DNA of 29,920 bases from UBA2144 sp043819035 (lineage in GTDB: Bacteria; Patescibacteriota; Gracilibacteria; Peribacterales; Peribacteraceae): positions 1 through 29,920 of the forward strand of contig JBDRFD010000001.1 of NCBI GenBank assembly GCA_043819035.1, given 5' to 3'. A model generated the notes under the pieces. That model saw only the letters and a list, made by a program, of their open reading frames with translations. It had not been told where the DNA came from and did no database searches. This document shows, piece after piece, positions 7,610-15,330 of this stretch; position 1 is the first letter of the stretch, and each line of letters begins with the position of its first letter. The translations under genes were made by a program, and so were the position numbers.

Positions 7610-7624
7610 TAGCACGAATGAAAA

Positions 7625-7710
7625 TGGCTGGATGACTGGATGGTTGGATGGCTGGTAGATAATAACACTGCCAGCGTTTGTTAGAGCCATCCAACCATTT
7701 GACCATCCAG
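7625..7710. repeat. Octamer-phased inverted array (TGGNTGGA type, second copy)
   Basis: The left arm is TGGCTGGA, TGACTGGA, TGGTTGGA, TGGCTGGT (7625-7656). The right arm is CCATCCAA, CCATTTGA, CCATCCAG and a partial unit (7687-7714). All units are 8 nt. It belongs to the same family as 3188-3267. Confidence 0.75.
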
Positions 7711-7764
7711 CCATAAAACAAACTATAAAAGCGGTACTAAACCCTCTAGAGTAAAAGATGTCAT

Positions 7765-9129
7765 ATGCATTCCTTCCTCCGCGCACTCGGCATTGTAACA
7801 ATTGCAATGATCGTCTCAGTCGTAATCCTTGCTGTGCTCATTTCCGCAACGAACACGGTCACAATCATCGAGAGTGTGCCGTCTGATTTCCTGCCTGAGT
7901 ACCAGACAGTCGCACTATTTTCTAACGTCTCCGAAGAAACACTCAGAAAATTCGAGACTTTGTTCCCGGTGCTTGGAGACATCACTCCGGATGAGACAAA
8001 GATAATTGCACTCCTATATATTGATAATGAATTTTTGGTCGCCGAATTTTCCGAAGCAGGTGCAAAATCATCCAAAGGCAGTACCTTCGGCCGTTTTTCT
8101 GTATCCGCATCAGATCCACGTACTGAGGCTTTGCTGAAAACTTCCACTCCGCGCCTCAGTTCTTCTTTGCCTTATAAAGAACTTGCACAGGAAGAATCAT
8201 GGGTTTTCCTCGATCTCTCCGTCCTCCCCCCACCACAAACACTCTCAGAAAAATTCCTTGTAGCATTGATTCCCGATGGGAGTACTCATGCGGCACTCTC
8301 TTTTGAAGATGATCGAATTGTGATTTCATTGATAGGAGGTCATCCCATACCCTCGAACGGACTCTCTCCTCTGATCACAAGCACCTTCTCTGGTTCCATG
8401 ATTACACTGCGCAGTGCAAATGCTTCTCGTGCCTGGGGAAAACTTATCAACGGATTAAAAGACGGAGAACGCAGTTTTTTGGAAGGATCCATCGGCCGCT
8501 TGGTTGAAGATAAATGGGGCTCCTCCGTCAGCTTCGCCTACTCTGTTCTCCCAATGCTCCAAAGACCCACCACCATTCACCTCGGAAAGAACGCGTCCGG
8601 CGGAATAGTGTTTGCCATTGAAGGAATTGATGAAAACACCAGCGCACTTTCGGATAACATCGAGAGACTTTTTACAGGATTTAGTTCTGCGGTTCCAAAC
8701 ACCAAGGTGACAAAACGCACGTTCGACAGTCGCTTTTCCGCAACTGACATCAGAATTGACGAGGGTGCCATCCGGGAAGACGCCATACAGTATAAAAACT
8801 GGGGGATCAAGATTTCGCGTGCTCCCGATGGAAGAGAATTTGCCACCGCAACGCTCGGCTCTACCTTTGTCCTCGCGAATGACTCTGCAGCACTCGAGCA
8901 GATTCTTAAACAGAACGCGGCGATCACTCCTCCCACCATTCCCTCTCTGACTAGAACAACCCGACTTGCAGATGGTGTGCTCTCGTTTGATGAAGCTTCA
9001 CTGCTCCTCAGAGAACTATTTCCCGCCCTGAAACAGGAGTCACTGCCTTCTCTTCTCTCTCATCTTTCTGGGAAGCTGCTGTGGTCAGTTGAACAGAACG
9101 GATTTGTGACGACACTGGTTATTGAGTGA
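7765..9129 (+). CDS. Membrane-anchored protein of unknown function
   Basis: The protein has 454 aa. A single N-terminal membrane helix covers residues 8-28, and about 425 residues probably lie outside. The exported part has repeated short strands and Ser/Thr-rich stretches without cysteine pairs or an active-site motif that I recognise. Lengthy substrate-free beta/alpha patterns (YQTVALFSNVSEE, AHAALSFEDDRIVISL-like segments) loosely recall periplasmic DUF3352-type proteins, but I would not assign that family. ATG 7765 lacks a Shine-Dalgarno. The gene ends just before the cloverleaf repeat and secF, so it may be transcribed with secF. Function unknown. Confidence 0.65.
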   Translation: MHSFLRALGIVTIAMIVSVVILAVLISATNTVTIIESVPSDFLPEYQTVALFSNVSEETLRKFETLFPVLGDITPDETKIIALLYIDNEFLVAEFSEAGAKSSKGSTFGRFSVSASDPRTEALLKTSTPRLSSSLPYKELAQEESWVFLDLSVLPPPQTLSEKFLVALIPDGSTHAALSFEDDRIVISLIGGHPIPSNGLSPLITSTFSGSMITLRSANASRAWGKLINGLKDGERSFLEGSIGRLVEDKWGSSVSFAYSVLPMLQRPTTIHLGKNASGGIVFAIEGIDENTSALSDNIERLFTGFSSAVPNTKVTKRTFDSRFSATDIRIDEGAIREDAIQYKNWGIKISRAPDGREFATATLGSTFVLANDSAALEQILKQNAAITPPTIPSLTRTTRLADGVLSFDEASLLLRELFPALKQESLPSLLSHLSGKLLWSVEQNGFVTTLVIE

Positions 9130-9133
9130 TTGG

Positions 9134-9228
9134 TTTGTTGGTTTGTTGCATGAGCGTCTCGCTCATGCATGTACAGGTGTCTTGCCTGTGCATGCGCGAG
9201 CAGGATGCTCGCGCAACAAACCAACAAA
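9134..9228. repeat. Four-way-junction repeat element (outer stem plus three abutting hairpins)
   Basis: The outer stem pairs TTTGTTGGTTTGTTGC (9134-9149) with 9213-9228, 16 of 16. Hairpin A is GCATGAGC-GTCTC-GCTCATGC (9148-9168). Hairpin B is ATGTACAGG-TGTCTTG-CCTGTGCAT (9169-9193), with one G-U. Hairpin C is GCGCGAGCA-GGA-TGCTCGCGC (9194-9214). The hairpins abut without spare bases. Hairpins A and C share words with 506-537. It sits between the 7765 gene and secF. Confidence 0.8.
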
Positions 9229-9245
9229 CTACCTGGATTTCATCA

Positions 9246-10175
9246 ATGAAACTCGCTACCCTCGTGCCAATGAAATTCTCCTTCATCAAACCGGCGAAGT
9301 ACTTCCTTATGCTCTCTGCCACCCTTGTAGGAGTCAGCATAGTTCTGCTGATCTCTCCCGGCCCCACGTTCAGCATCGACTTTACGGGAGGAACGCTCAT
9401 TGAACTCAAAATCCCCAGTTCATCCACAAAAGACGACCTCTCACAGGCCATGAGTTCACTGATATTCGAAGACGGTTCGAAGATTGACAATGTCTCCTTC
9501 TCCGCAACAAAGTCCGAGACGATGCTCATGCGCATGCGAGACTTGACCAACGAAGAGCACCTTGCCCTCATAGACCATCTCACCAAAACTCTGGGGGAAA
9601 CTCAGGAGCTTCAGTTCACAACCATCGGACCCACAGTCGGGGCTTCACTGAAAAAGCAGTCACTCTGGGCGCTGGGAATCGCGAGTGTCGCAATCGTTCT
9701 GTACATCGCGTTTGCATTTCGCAAGGTTCCCAAGCGATTAAGCCCTTGGAGGTTCGGCATCATCGCGGTTGTTACACTGCTGCATGACGTAATTATTACC
9801 GTCGGCATCTTCGTGATATTAAGCCGGTTCACTTCATTTGAATTTGATACGTTGTTTGTAACGGCGCTCCTGACAATCCTGGGATATTCGGTTAACGACA
9901 CGATTGTCATCTTCGATCGAATCCGGGATAACTTACTCAGCAGCAACAGAGGGGAAGAATTTTACATTGTTGCGGAGCGAAGCCTGCATCAGAGCATCAG
10001 AAGATCATTTAACACAAGTATTTCTACTCTCATAATGCTTTCCGCATTATTCCTCCTAGGATCCGAGAGTATCCGGTGGTTTGTGCTCACGCTAATTGTG
10101 GGAGCGGTGATTGGAACATACTCCTCGATTTTTCTCGCGACACCGCTTTTGGTGTATTGGAGGAAAAAATACTAG
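9246..10175 (+). CDS. secF: Protein translocase subunit SecF
   Basis: SecF is an inner-membrane RND-type protein that works with SecD to use the proton gradient and pull proteins out of the SecYEG channel. The likely start is ATG 9246, giving 309 aa; an in-frame ATG also occurs at 9270. The codons before 9246 belong to the repeat element. Visible features are TM1 near 20-37, the DFTGG motif at 45-49 in the first periplasmic loop, and a C-terminal five-helix block with the family signature YSVNDTIVIFDRIRDN and NTSISTLIM. The length is normal. No secD lies next to it in the window, which is uncommon because secD and secF are usually adjacent. Confidence 0.92.
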   Translation: MKLATLVPMKFSFIKPAKYFLMLSATLVGVSIVLLISPGPTFSIDFTGGTLIELKIPSSSTKDDLSQAMSSLIFEDGSKIDNVSFSATKSETMLMRMRDLTNEEHLALIDHLTKTLGETQELQFTTIGPTVGASLKKQSLWALGIASVAIVLYIAFAFRKVPKRLSPWRFGIIAVVTLLHDVIITVGIFVILSRFTSFEFDTLFVTALLTILGYSVNDTIVIFDRIRDNLLSSNRGEEFYIVAERSLHQSIRRSFNTSISTLIMLSALFLLGSESIRWFVLTLIVGAVIGTYSSIFLATPLLVYWRKKY

Positions 10176-10184
10176 CTTCATTAG

Positions 10185-10267
10185 AATGGCCCGCGCCCGG
10201 GAACGGGCGCTCTCGTTTTATTATTAATTCAACAAACGAGAGCAGCCCTTCGTGGCTGCGGGCCATT
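10185..10267. repeat. Second four-way-junction element between secF and tig
   Basis: The outer stem pairs AATGGCCCGC (10185-10194) with GCGGGCCATT (10258-10267), 10 of 10. Inside are GCCCG-GGAA-CGGGC (10195-10208, GNRA-type loop), GCTCTCGTTT/AAACGAGAGC (10209-10218 with 10234-10243), and CAGCC-CTTCGT-GGCTG (10243-10258). The three hairpins fill the interior with no unpaired junction base. The stems differ entirely from those at 9134-9228, but the architecture is the same. It may also end secF transcription. Confidence 0.75.
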
Positions 10268-10340
10268 TGATTCGCTTATTTATTGAAAAAGAGACCTTTT
10301 TATTTTCGAATCAACTAATCAGCGAATAAGCTACGCAGCA

Positions 10341-11621
10341 ATGACTACTAAATCCACCGCTCCCAAAAAGGACAAATCCGGCCGAACCACTTTTACCATC
10401 ACCTTCACCAAAGAAGAAATCACCCCTGCAGAAGAATCGGCTCTTAAGAAACTGGGAAGTGCCATGAAGATCGAAGGATTCCGACCGGGCAAAGTGCCTC
10501 TGGAAATGCTGCGCGATAAAGTGAGCCCCGATCAACTACTGGAAGAAACCATCCGTGCTCTCCTTCCTGATACCATCAAACGTCTCACGAAAGAAAATGA
10601 GATCAGGCCCATCACTCCACCTAAAATAGAAGCACAGAACCGCGAACCGCTCACATTACAAATTACGTTCATCGAACACCCGGAAGTGACGGTCAGGGGG
10701 GTAGACAAAATCAAAGTTGAGAAGAAACCGGTGAAAGTGGACGACAAAGATATTGAGCGCACTCTGGACTACTTCCTCGAACAGCACATGACCACGAAGG
10801 ATATTCTACGCAGCGCAAAGAAAGGTGATCGCATTACTATGGATTTTCACGGAGAAGACAGCGATGGCAAAGAAATCGACGGTATCCGCACGACAGGCCA
10901 TCAGGTGATTCTGGGAAGCAACACGCTGATCCCAGGATTTGAAGAAGAATTGGATGGAATGGAAAAGGCGGACAAGAAAACGTTCACAATTACCTTTCCC
11001 GAGGAATACCATGCCCAGCACCTCCGGAAGAAACCCGTCACCTTTCATGTGAAAGTGACAAACGTGGAAGAAGTATTCAAGCCAAAACTTACTGACGCTT
11101 TCGTACAGCAACATCTGGACGCGGATTCGGCAGAAAGCTTCAAGAAGCGCGTACGCGAATCAATGCAACAACAGGAAGAACGCATCGCCGATCAGAAGCG
11201 TGAGCAGGAACTTCTGGAAAAAATTCGCAAAGCAACCAAAGTAGAACTCGCCCCAGAGCTCATAGAAGAAGAAGAGCGCGATCTTTTCGAGAATTTTGCA
11301 CGAGAGCTAAAAGAACGAAATTTTGAACTGAGTGATTGGATGAAGAAGATGAAAAAGAAACCCGAAGACATCAAGGCTGACATGAACAAGCAGGCAGTTG
11401 ACCGATTAACATTACGCCTTGGCATTCAACACCTAGCAGACGAAAAAGGAACTGACCTTACAGACAAAGAGATGGAACAAGCGGTTGCAGAATTTCTCGC
11501 TCCTTTAGAACCCGAGCAACGTGCGAAGATCGAACCGATGTACCAGAAAGGAATGCAGGGTTGGCATCAATTGAAATGGCAAAAGAGGGTTGAAAAGCTT
11601 ATTAAATTGATGTTGGAGTAA
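10341..11621 (+). CDS. tig: Trigger factor (ribosome-associated chaperone / prolyl isomerase)
   Basis: Trigger factor binds ribosomal protein L23 at the tunnel exit and shields nascent chains. The protein has 426 aa, close to the usual 430-450. The ribosome-binding signature GFRPGKVP is at 46-53. The FKBP-type domain covers about 155-250 (KKGDRITMDFHGE, GSNTLIPGFEEELDGM, VTFHVKVTNVEEV). The C-terminal helical arms follow to residue 426 and are unusually rich in Lys and Glu. ATG 10341 has no Shine-Dalgarno. The gene is convergent with rel and separated from it by a phased repeat that can serve both as terminator. Confidence 0.95.
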   Translation: MTTKSTAPKKDKSGRTTFTITFTKEEITPAEESALKKLGSAMKIEGFRPGKVPLEMLRDKVSPDQLLEETIRALLPDTIKRLTKENEIRPITPPKIEAQNREPLTLQITFIEHPEVTVRGVDKIKVEKKPVKVDDKDIERTLDYFLEQHMTTKDILRSAKKGDRITMDFHGEDSDGKEIDGIRTTGHQVILGSNTLIPGFEEELDGMEKADKKTFTITFPEEYHAQHLRKKPVTFHVKVTNVEEVFKPKLTDAFVQQHLDADSAESFKKRVRESMQQQEERIADQKREQELLEKIRKATKVELAPELIEEEERDLFENFARELKERNFELSDWMKKMKKKPEDIKADMNKQAVDRLTLRLGIQHLADEKGTDLTDKEMEQAVAEFLAPLEPEQRAKIEPMYQKGMQGWHQLKWQKRVEKLIKLMLE

Positions 11622-11627
11622 TAAATA

Positions 11628-11686
11628 GCAATTAGCAATTGGCTTATTAGCAATTAGCTAACATGCTAATAGCTAAATGCTAATTG
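11628..11686. repeat. Heptamer-phased inverted array (GCAATTA / GCTAATT)
   Basis: The left part has GCAATTA, GCAATTG, one 8-nt unit and GCAATTA (11628-11656). The right part has GCTAACA, GCTAATA, GCTAAAT, GCTAATT (11657-11685, with one extra T). AGCAATTAGC on the left is the exact complement of GCTAATTGCT on the right. It lies between the convergent genes tig and rel. Confidence 0.75.
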
Positions 11687-13597
11687 CTAGACCTTCCACC
11701 ACGCCTTAATCTTCTTATCCGGATTCGCTTTCTTCATCATCCTGCATCCTTCCCTGTGAATCACCACTTCACCTGAGCGATTTATAACCCCCATAATTTC
11801 ACCTTTTTTTCCAACATCCGGTTTGCATCCTTTCGAAAAACGGATTGGCATGGGAAGGCCTCCTTCCAATTCAACCGGATTTCTCATTCGTTGCTGCCTG
11901 GGGGGCGTTCGCCTTACTTGCCTCGGTTGCGAAAAATCATGATCACGCAGTGCTTCCAGATGCGGAAAAAGCGAGACCGCATTCTGCGATCCCTGCCCTA
12001 CTTTCATAAGAAGATCCTCACGTCGCGCTAATGGGAGAACATCTCCGTCATACACACGAAAAATGCTCAAGTCGCTATCGAGTGGCGAGAGGGAACGTTT
12101 GGTAAGATCTGCATTTACCATCTCGCGACCTTTTGCAATAAATTCATTGCGACGCTGGAGGTAGAGGTGGCGCTTCAATTTCGAACGCGAAGATGACATT
12201 TTTAGAAGCTGCATCCACTGTGGAGAGGGCTTTGGCGTTCTGTACTTTAGAATCTCGACTACATCTCCGTTCTCCAGCTCATGATCGAGTGGCACAATCG
12301 ATCCATTCACGCGTGCAGAACGAAACGATAGTCCCAGATCCGTGTGCACTTGGAATGCGAAATCGAGTGGCGTGGAACCTTCCGGAAGCTCCACGATACC
12401 TCCTTTGGGTGTGAACACATAAATCTGATCGGCCAGCGTTGGCTCTTGTCCGGTCTCTTCGTGTACCGACTCCTGAACAGAAAGCATCTTCTTGAGTTGT
12501 GTCTGCTCCATCGCATGGCGCGTGGCGCCATACTCCTTGTAACTCCAATGCGCCGCAACTCCGTACTGTGACTCGCGGTGCATACGATTCGTACGCACTT
12601 GCACTTCCACAAAGATATCATTCGGGGCCTGCGGAAGCTGCACGAGTGTGGTATGCAGACTCTGGTATCCGTTCGGTTTTGGAAAAGCAATGAAATCTTT
12701 AAAGCGATTCGCCATCGGGCGCCCCAATTTGTGAATCAGCCCCAAAGCTTGATAGCATTCTTCCGTCCGATCAACAATCACGCGAACAGCGAAGAGATCA
12801 TAAACATCCTCAATAGAGGAGAGACCTTTTGAATTCAGTTTACGGAAGATACTGTAGGGTTGCTTTTCCCGCCAATCAATCTTCACAGGAACACCGTTAT
12901 TGGAGAGATATGATTTTAATTCTGCAGCCATGTTCTCCATAAAATCACCATGCAGACCGCGCAACCGATTGAGTTGTCCGGAAATGTGCTCTGCGTCAGA
13001 CGGATAGCAAATAGGGAATGCCCTCTTTTCCAATTCTTGCTTCAAGCTGTATATACCAAGTCGCGATGCAACCGGTGCATATAAACGCAAGACATCACTT
13101 GCAATACGTTTAATGCGTTCTTTACCAATTCCATCTGCATTGTCCAGAAGATGACAATGATCAGCGAGAGTAATCAGAATCGTGCGAACATCATCGGATA
13201 CGCTCAAGAGCATCAAGCGCAAGTCATCAATGGAGTTGCGGCTCCCTTCAATGGTTATCGATGAGATCAGATGCACCCCACTCACCAGTGAACGAACTGT
13301 AGGACCAAATCGTTCTTCCAGCTCTGTGAGTGAGAGCCCGTTTTCGAAAACTATATGATGAAGGATTGACGCAATGATCGTGTCTTCATCGGGCTCAAAT
13401 GGAAGCAGGAGTTCCAGTACTCCTGCCGCATGGGAATAAAGGCTGACACCAGTGCGATGTTCCTCCTCACCATACACTTCGCGCGCACATCGAAATGCGC
13501 TTACGACACGGTCGATGTCGAAGCTAGGATTGACCTTCGCAACACGTTCGAGAAGCACAGAGATGTCGGCAACAGTTTTTTCCATCAGGATGGGCAA
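11687..13597 (-). CDS. rel: RelA/SpoT-family (p)ppGpp synthetase with degenerate hydrolase site and no ACT domain
   Basis: The enzyme makes the alarmone (p)ppGpp from GTP/GDP and ATP. The protein has 636 aa; full-length Rel is about 700-750. The HD hydrolase region (residues 50-180) is altered: the usual HDxxED motif reads HHIVFE at 80-85, and LADRLHN reads LADHCHL. The synthetase domain looks intact: RFKD at 298-301, PKPNGYQSLHTT, and EVQVRT with E331. A TGS domain covers 389-452. A short zinc-finger-like domain near the end (GCKPDVGKKGEIMG, IHREGC) is followed by the C-terminus, so the ACT/RRM domain is missing. The TTG start at 13597 has GGGAG 5 nt upstream; ATG 13585 is the alternative. 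Hydrolysis is probably lost or weak. Confidence 0.9.
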   Translation of the reverse strand: MPILMEKTVADISVLLERVAKVNPSFDIDRVVSAFRCAREVYGEEEHRTGVSLYSHAAGVLELLLPFEPDEDTIIASILHHIVFENGLSLTELEERFGPTVRSLVSGVHLISSITIEGSRNSIDDLRLMLLSVSDDVRTILITLADHCHLLDNADGIGKERIKRIASDVLRLYAPVASRLGIYSLKQELEKRAFPICYPSDAEHISGQLNRLRGLHGDFMENMAAELKSYLSNNGVPVKIDWREKQPYSIFRKLNSKGLSSIEDVYDLFAVRVIVDRTEECYQALGLIHKLGRPMANRFKDFIAFPKPNGYQSLHTTLVQLPQAPNDIFVEVQVRTNRMHRESQYGVAAHWSYKEYGATRHAMEQTQLKKMLSVQESVHEETGQEPTLADQIYVFTPKGGIVELPEGSTPLDFAFQVHTDLGLSFRSARVNGSIVPLDHELENGDVVEILKYRTPKPSPQWMQLLKMSSSRSKLKRHLYLQRRNEFIAKGREMVNADLTKRSLSPLDSDLSIFRVYDGDVLPLARREDLLMKVGQGSQNAVSLFPHLEALRDHDFSQPRQVRRTPPRQQRMRNPVELEGGLPMPIRFSKGCKPDVGKKGEIMGVINRSGEVVIHREGCRMMKKANPDKKIKAWWKV

Positions 13598-13696
13598 TCT
13601 TACTCCCTTGAGCCCATTTAGGGCAAGAATTTAAGGAAGAGAAGTGGATTGAAACAGTACAACTGGCTAATAGAATAGAAAAGATGAGGGGGGAAT

Positions 13697-13779
13697 AAAT
13701 CCCAAATCCCAAAAAACAAATCCCAAATTCCTAAGTCGTAAGTTTTTTATGTTTTGGGTTTTGGGTTTTGGGTTTTGGG
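13697..13779. repeat. Heptamer-phased inverted array (AAATCCC / TTTTGGG)
   Basis: The left arm is AAATCCC, AAATCCC, AAAAAAC, AAATCCC, AAATTCC (13697-13731). The right arm has four TTTTGGG units (13752-13779). It lies between dtd and rel on the minus strand and could reduce read-through between them. It is the third member of the AAATCCC family in the window. Confidence 0.8.
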
Positions 13780-13788
13780 ACTTTCACC

Positions 13789-14232
13789 TTATCTCTCAAT
13801 CAGTATCGTTACTGGTCCATCATTAGTTAAATCAACTTTCATGTACGCACCAAACTCCCCTCCCTCTACTTTTTTTACACCACGATTTTTTAGCTGATCT
13901 ATGAAGTACTCATATAATTTTTCAGCCTCCTTTGGGTCTGCTGCTTTCGTGTAGTCCGGACGATTCCCCTTCTCAAGCCGTCCGGCAAGTGTGAACTGAG
14001 AGACGACGAGTGCTTCTCCTCCAACGTCTAACAAAGATCGATCATTAATCTTTCCGTCTTCTCCTTGGAAGAGTCTGACGTTTACAACTTTATCAGCTAA
14101 CTTCTGAGCCTGCTCCTCACAGTCTCCTTCCATGACCCCAAGGAATAAGAGGTATCCTTGACCGGTTTCGCCAATGACGGAGTTATCGACCGAAACCTTT
14201 GCCTTAGTGACTTTTTGGAGGAGAAGGCGCAT
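13789..14232 (-). CDS. dtd: D-aminoacyl-tRNA deacylase (DTD)
   Basis: DTD removes D-amino acids and glycine from wrongly charged tRNAs by an RNA-assisted mechanism. The protein has 147 aa, the usual length. Both defining motifs are present: SQFTL at 78-82 and NDGPVT at 137-142 (consensus NxGPVT), the latter carrying the Gly-cisPro pair that excludes L-amino acids. The start ATG gives MRLLLQKV, the canonical N-terminus. The next gene on this strand is rel, about 190 nt away and separated by a phased hairpin. The gene is divergent from rplJ. Confidence 0.95.
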   Translation of the reverse strand: MRLLLQKVTKAKVSVDNSVIGETGQGYLLFLGVMEGDCEEQAQKLADKVVNVRLFQGEDGKINDRSLLDVGGEALVVSQFTLAGRLEKGNRPDYTKAADPKEAEKLYEYFIDQLKNRGVKKVEGGEFGAYMKVDLTNDGPVTILIER

Positions 14233-14239
14233 AGGATTA

Positions 14240-14310
14240 GGTTATAGGTTTTAGGTTTTAGGTTCTAGGACTTACATAACCCACCTATAACCTAACACCA
14301 AACACCCTAT
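14240..14310. repeat. Heptamer-phased inverted array (GGTTTTA / ACCTATA)
   Basis: The units GGTTATA, GGTTTTA, GGTTTTA, GGTTCTA (14240-14267) are followed by ATAACCC, ACCTATA, ACCTAAC, ACCAAAC, ACCCTAT (14276-14310). All are 7 nt. It lies between the divergent dtd and rplJ, directly upstream of the rplJ promoter. Confidence 0.8.
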
Positions 14311-14321
14311 CTGGAATAAAT

Positions 14322-14349
14322 TTGACAAAATACAAGTTCATACAACAAT
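14322..14349 (+). promoter_or_regulatory. Candidate promoter of the rplJL operon
   Basis: A perfect TTGACA (14322-14327) is followed after 16 nt by AACAAT (14344-14349), a weak -10. The start would be near 14356, leaving the whole L10 leader in the transcript. Confidence 0.4.
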
Positions 14350-14399
14350 TCAAGCGCAGATTCCTTGACTCTACTCTAACTCTGAGTAAACTTCCATTC

Positions 14400-14544
14400 C
14401 GACCGAAGACCGAGGGCATTAGGCCGATGGCCGAAGGTAAGTCCCTCCGAGGCATACAGCATCGACCATTTGGCTCCGGCTTAGTGATTCGTGTCGTCTG
14501 CCTCGCTGGTCTCCCGGTCGTAAAAAGTCCCGGGGGATTTTTTT
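14400..14544 (+). ncRNA. Ribosomal protein L10 leader with attenuator
   Basis: The region is GC-rich and highly paired, lies between promoter and rplJ, and has no ORF. A long-range stem pairs CGACCG (14400-14405) and GACC (14408-14411) with GGTC (14508-14511) and CGGTCG (14515-14520). It competes with a terminator hairpin formed by TCTCCCGG (14510-14517) and CCGGGGGA (14530-14537), which is followed by seven T (14538-14544). This fits the known L10 leader, in which the L10(L12)4 complex binds the leader and represses its own operon. In this layout, binding would shift the balance towards the terminator. Confidence 0.7.
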
Positions 14545-14577
14545 ATCACTACTTAAGCAACTCTCTTCCCGACCGAT

Positions 14578-14610
14578 GTTAAATGTTAATTGTTAACTGT
14601 TAACTGTTAC
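14578..14610 (+). repeat. Heptamer array directly before rplJ (GTTAACT)
   Basis: Direct units GTTAAAT, GTTAATT, GTTAACT, GTTAACT, then GTTAC (14578-14609). There is no inverted arm. The array fills the place of the ribosome-binding site and ends four bases before the ATG at 14614. Confidence 0.8.
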
Positions 14611-14613
14611 ACC

Positions 14614-15279
14614 ATGGCTTTAACTCGTAAACAGAAAGAGGCCCAAGTAAAAGATCTGACAGACAAATTCAAGTCTGCGCAGTCCGTTATGTTCGCACAC
14701 TACATCGGGCTCACCGTAGCCGAGGTGAGCGAACTCAGGGCAAAACTCAAGGAACAAGATTCCGAAATGCAAGTGGCCAAGAAGACGCTTCTCAAGATTG
14801 CAGCCAAAGAAGCCGGAATGCCGGAGATCGATGCGGACGTGATTACAGGACCCGTCTCCTGCATCTTCAGTACTCTGGATCCCCTATCCGGAGCACAGAT
14901 CGCATTTAAATTTGGAAAAACTCACAACCAAGTTCAGATTCTTGGTGGCATCTTCGATGGCAAGATTTTAACTAAGAATGAAGCAATCGAACTTGCCAAG
15001 ATGCCAGGCCGCACAGAACTGCTTGCAATCTTTGCGACTATGATCCAATCACCACTCGTTACATTTGCTGGTATGTGCAGCTCACCACTGAGCGGATTCG
15101 CACGCGCCGTCAGCGAGATTGCGAAAAAAGGAGGACTCTCTGAAGAGGATAAAAAAGAAAAAAAGGAAAAAAAGGATGAAACAGCAGATGTTTCAAAAGC
15201 TGAACCTGAATCAAACTCCGAACCTGCTGAGCAAGAATCCTCTGCATCTTCTGAATCCTCAGATAAAGAAGACGCGTAA
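14614..15279 (+). CDS. rplJ: 50S ribosomal protein L10 with long charged C-terminal tail
   Basis: L10 anchors L7/L12 dimers to the ribosomal stalk. The start is ATG 14614 (MALTRKQKEAQ, typical of L10); the open frame upstream runs through the heptamer array. The protein has 221 aa against the usual 165-180. Residues 1-130 form the globular rRNA-binding domain (YIGLTVAEVSELRAKLK, VAKKTLLKIAAK). Residues 131-171 form the helix that carries L7/L12. Residues 172-221 are an added low-complexity tail of Lys/Glu followed by Ser/Glu/Pro. It is followed after 51 nt by rplL, and the gap is filled by another heptamer array. Confidence 0.95.
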   Translation: MALTRKQKEAQVKDLTDKFKSAQSVMFAHYIGLTVAEVSELRAKLKEQDSEMQVAKKTLLKIAAKEAGMPEIDADVITGPVSCIFSTLDPLSGAQIAFKFGKTHNQVQILGGIFDGKILTKNEAIELAKMPGRTELLAIFATMIQSPLVTFAGMCSSPLSGFARAVSEIAKKGGLSEEDKKEKKEKKDETADVSKAEPESNSEPAEQESSASSESSDKEDA

Positions 15280-15314
15280 CTTTTCCCTTTTTACTTTACA
15301 CTTTTCACTTTTCT
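15280..15314 (+). repeat. Heptamer array between rplJ and rplL (CTTTTCA)
   Basis: Five direct units CTTTTCC, CTTTTTA, CTTTACA, CTTTTCA, CTTTTCT begin at the base after the rplJ stop codon. There is no inverted arm. It occupies most of the intergenic spacer and ends 16 nt before the rplL ATG. Confidence 0.75.
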
Positions 15315-15330
15315 TTTCCCCCTAATAATT

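Noticed and set aside
10185..10267. tRNA-like gene (cloverleaf of about 83 nt)
   Set aside because: No T-loop GTTCGA, no D-loop GG, no CCA-type end and no anticodon arm of seven-base loop; only the branched shape is similar.
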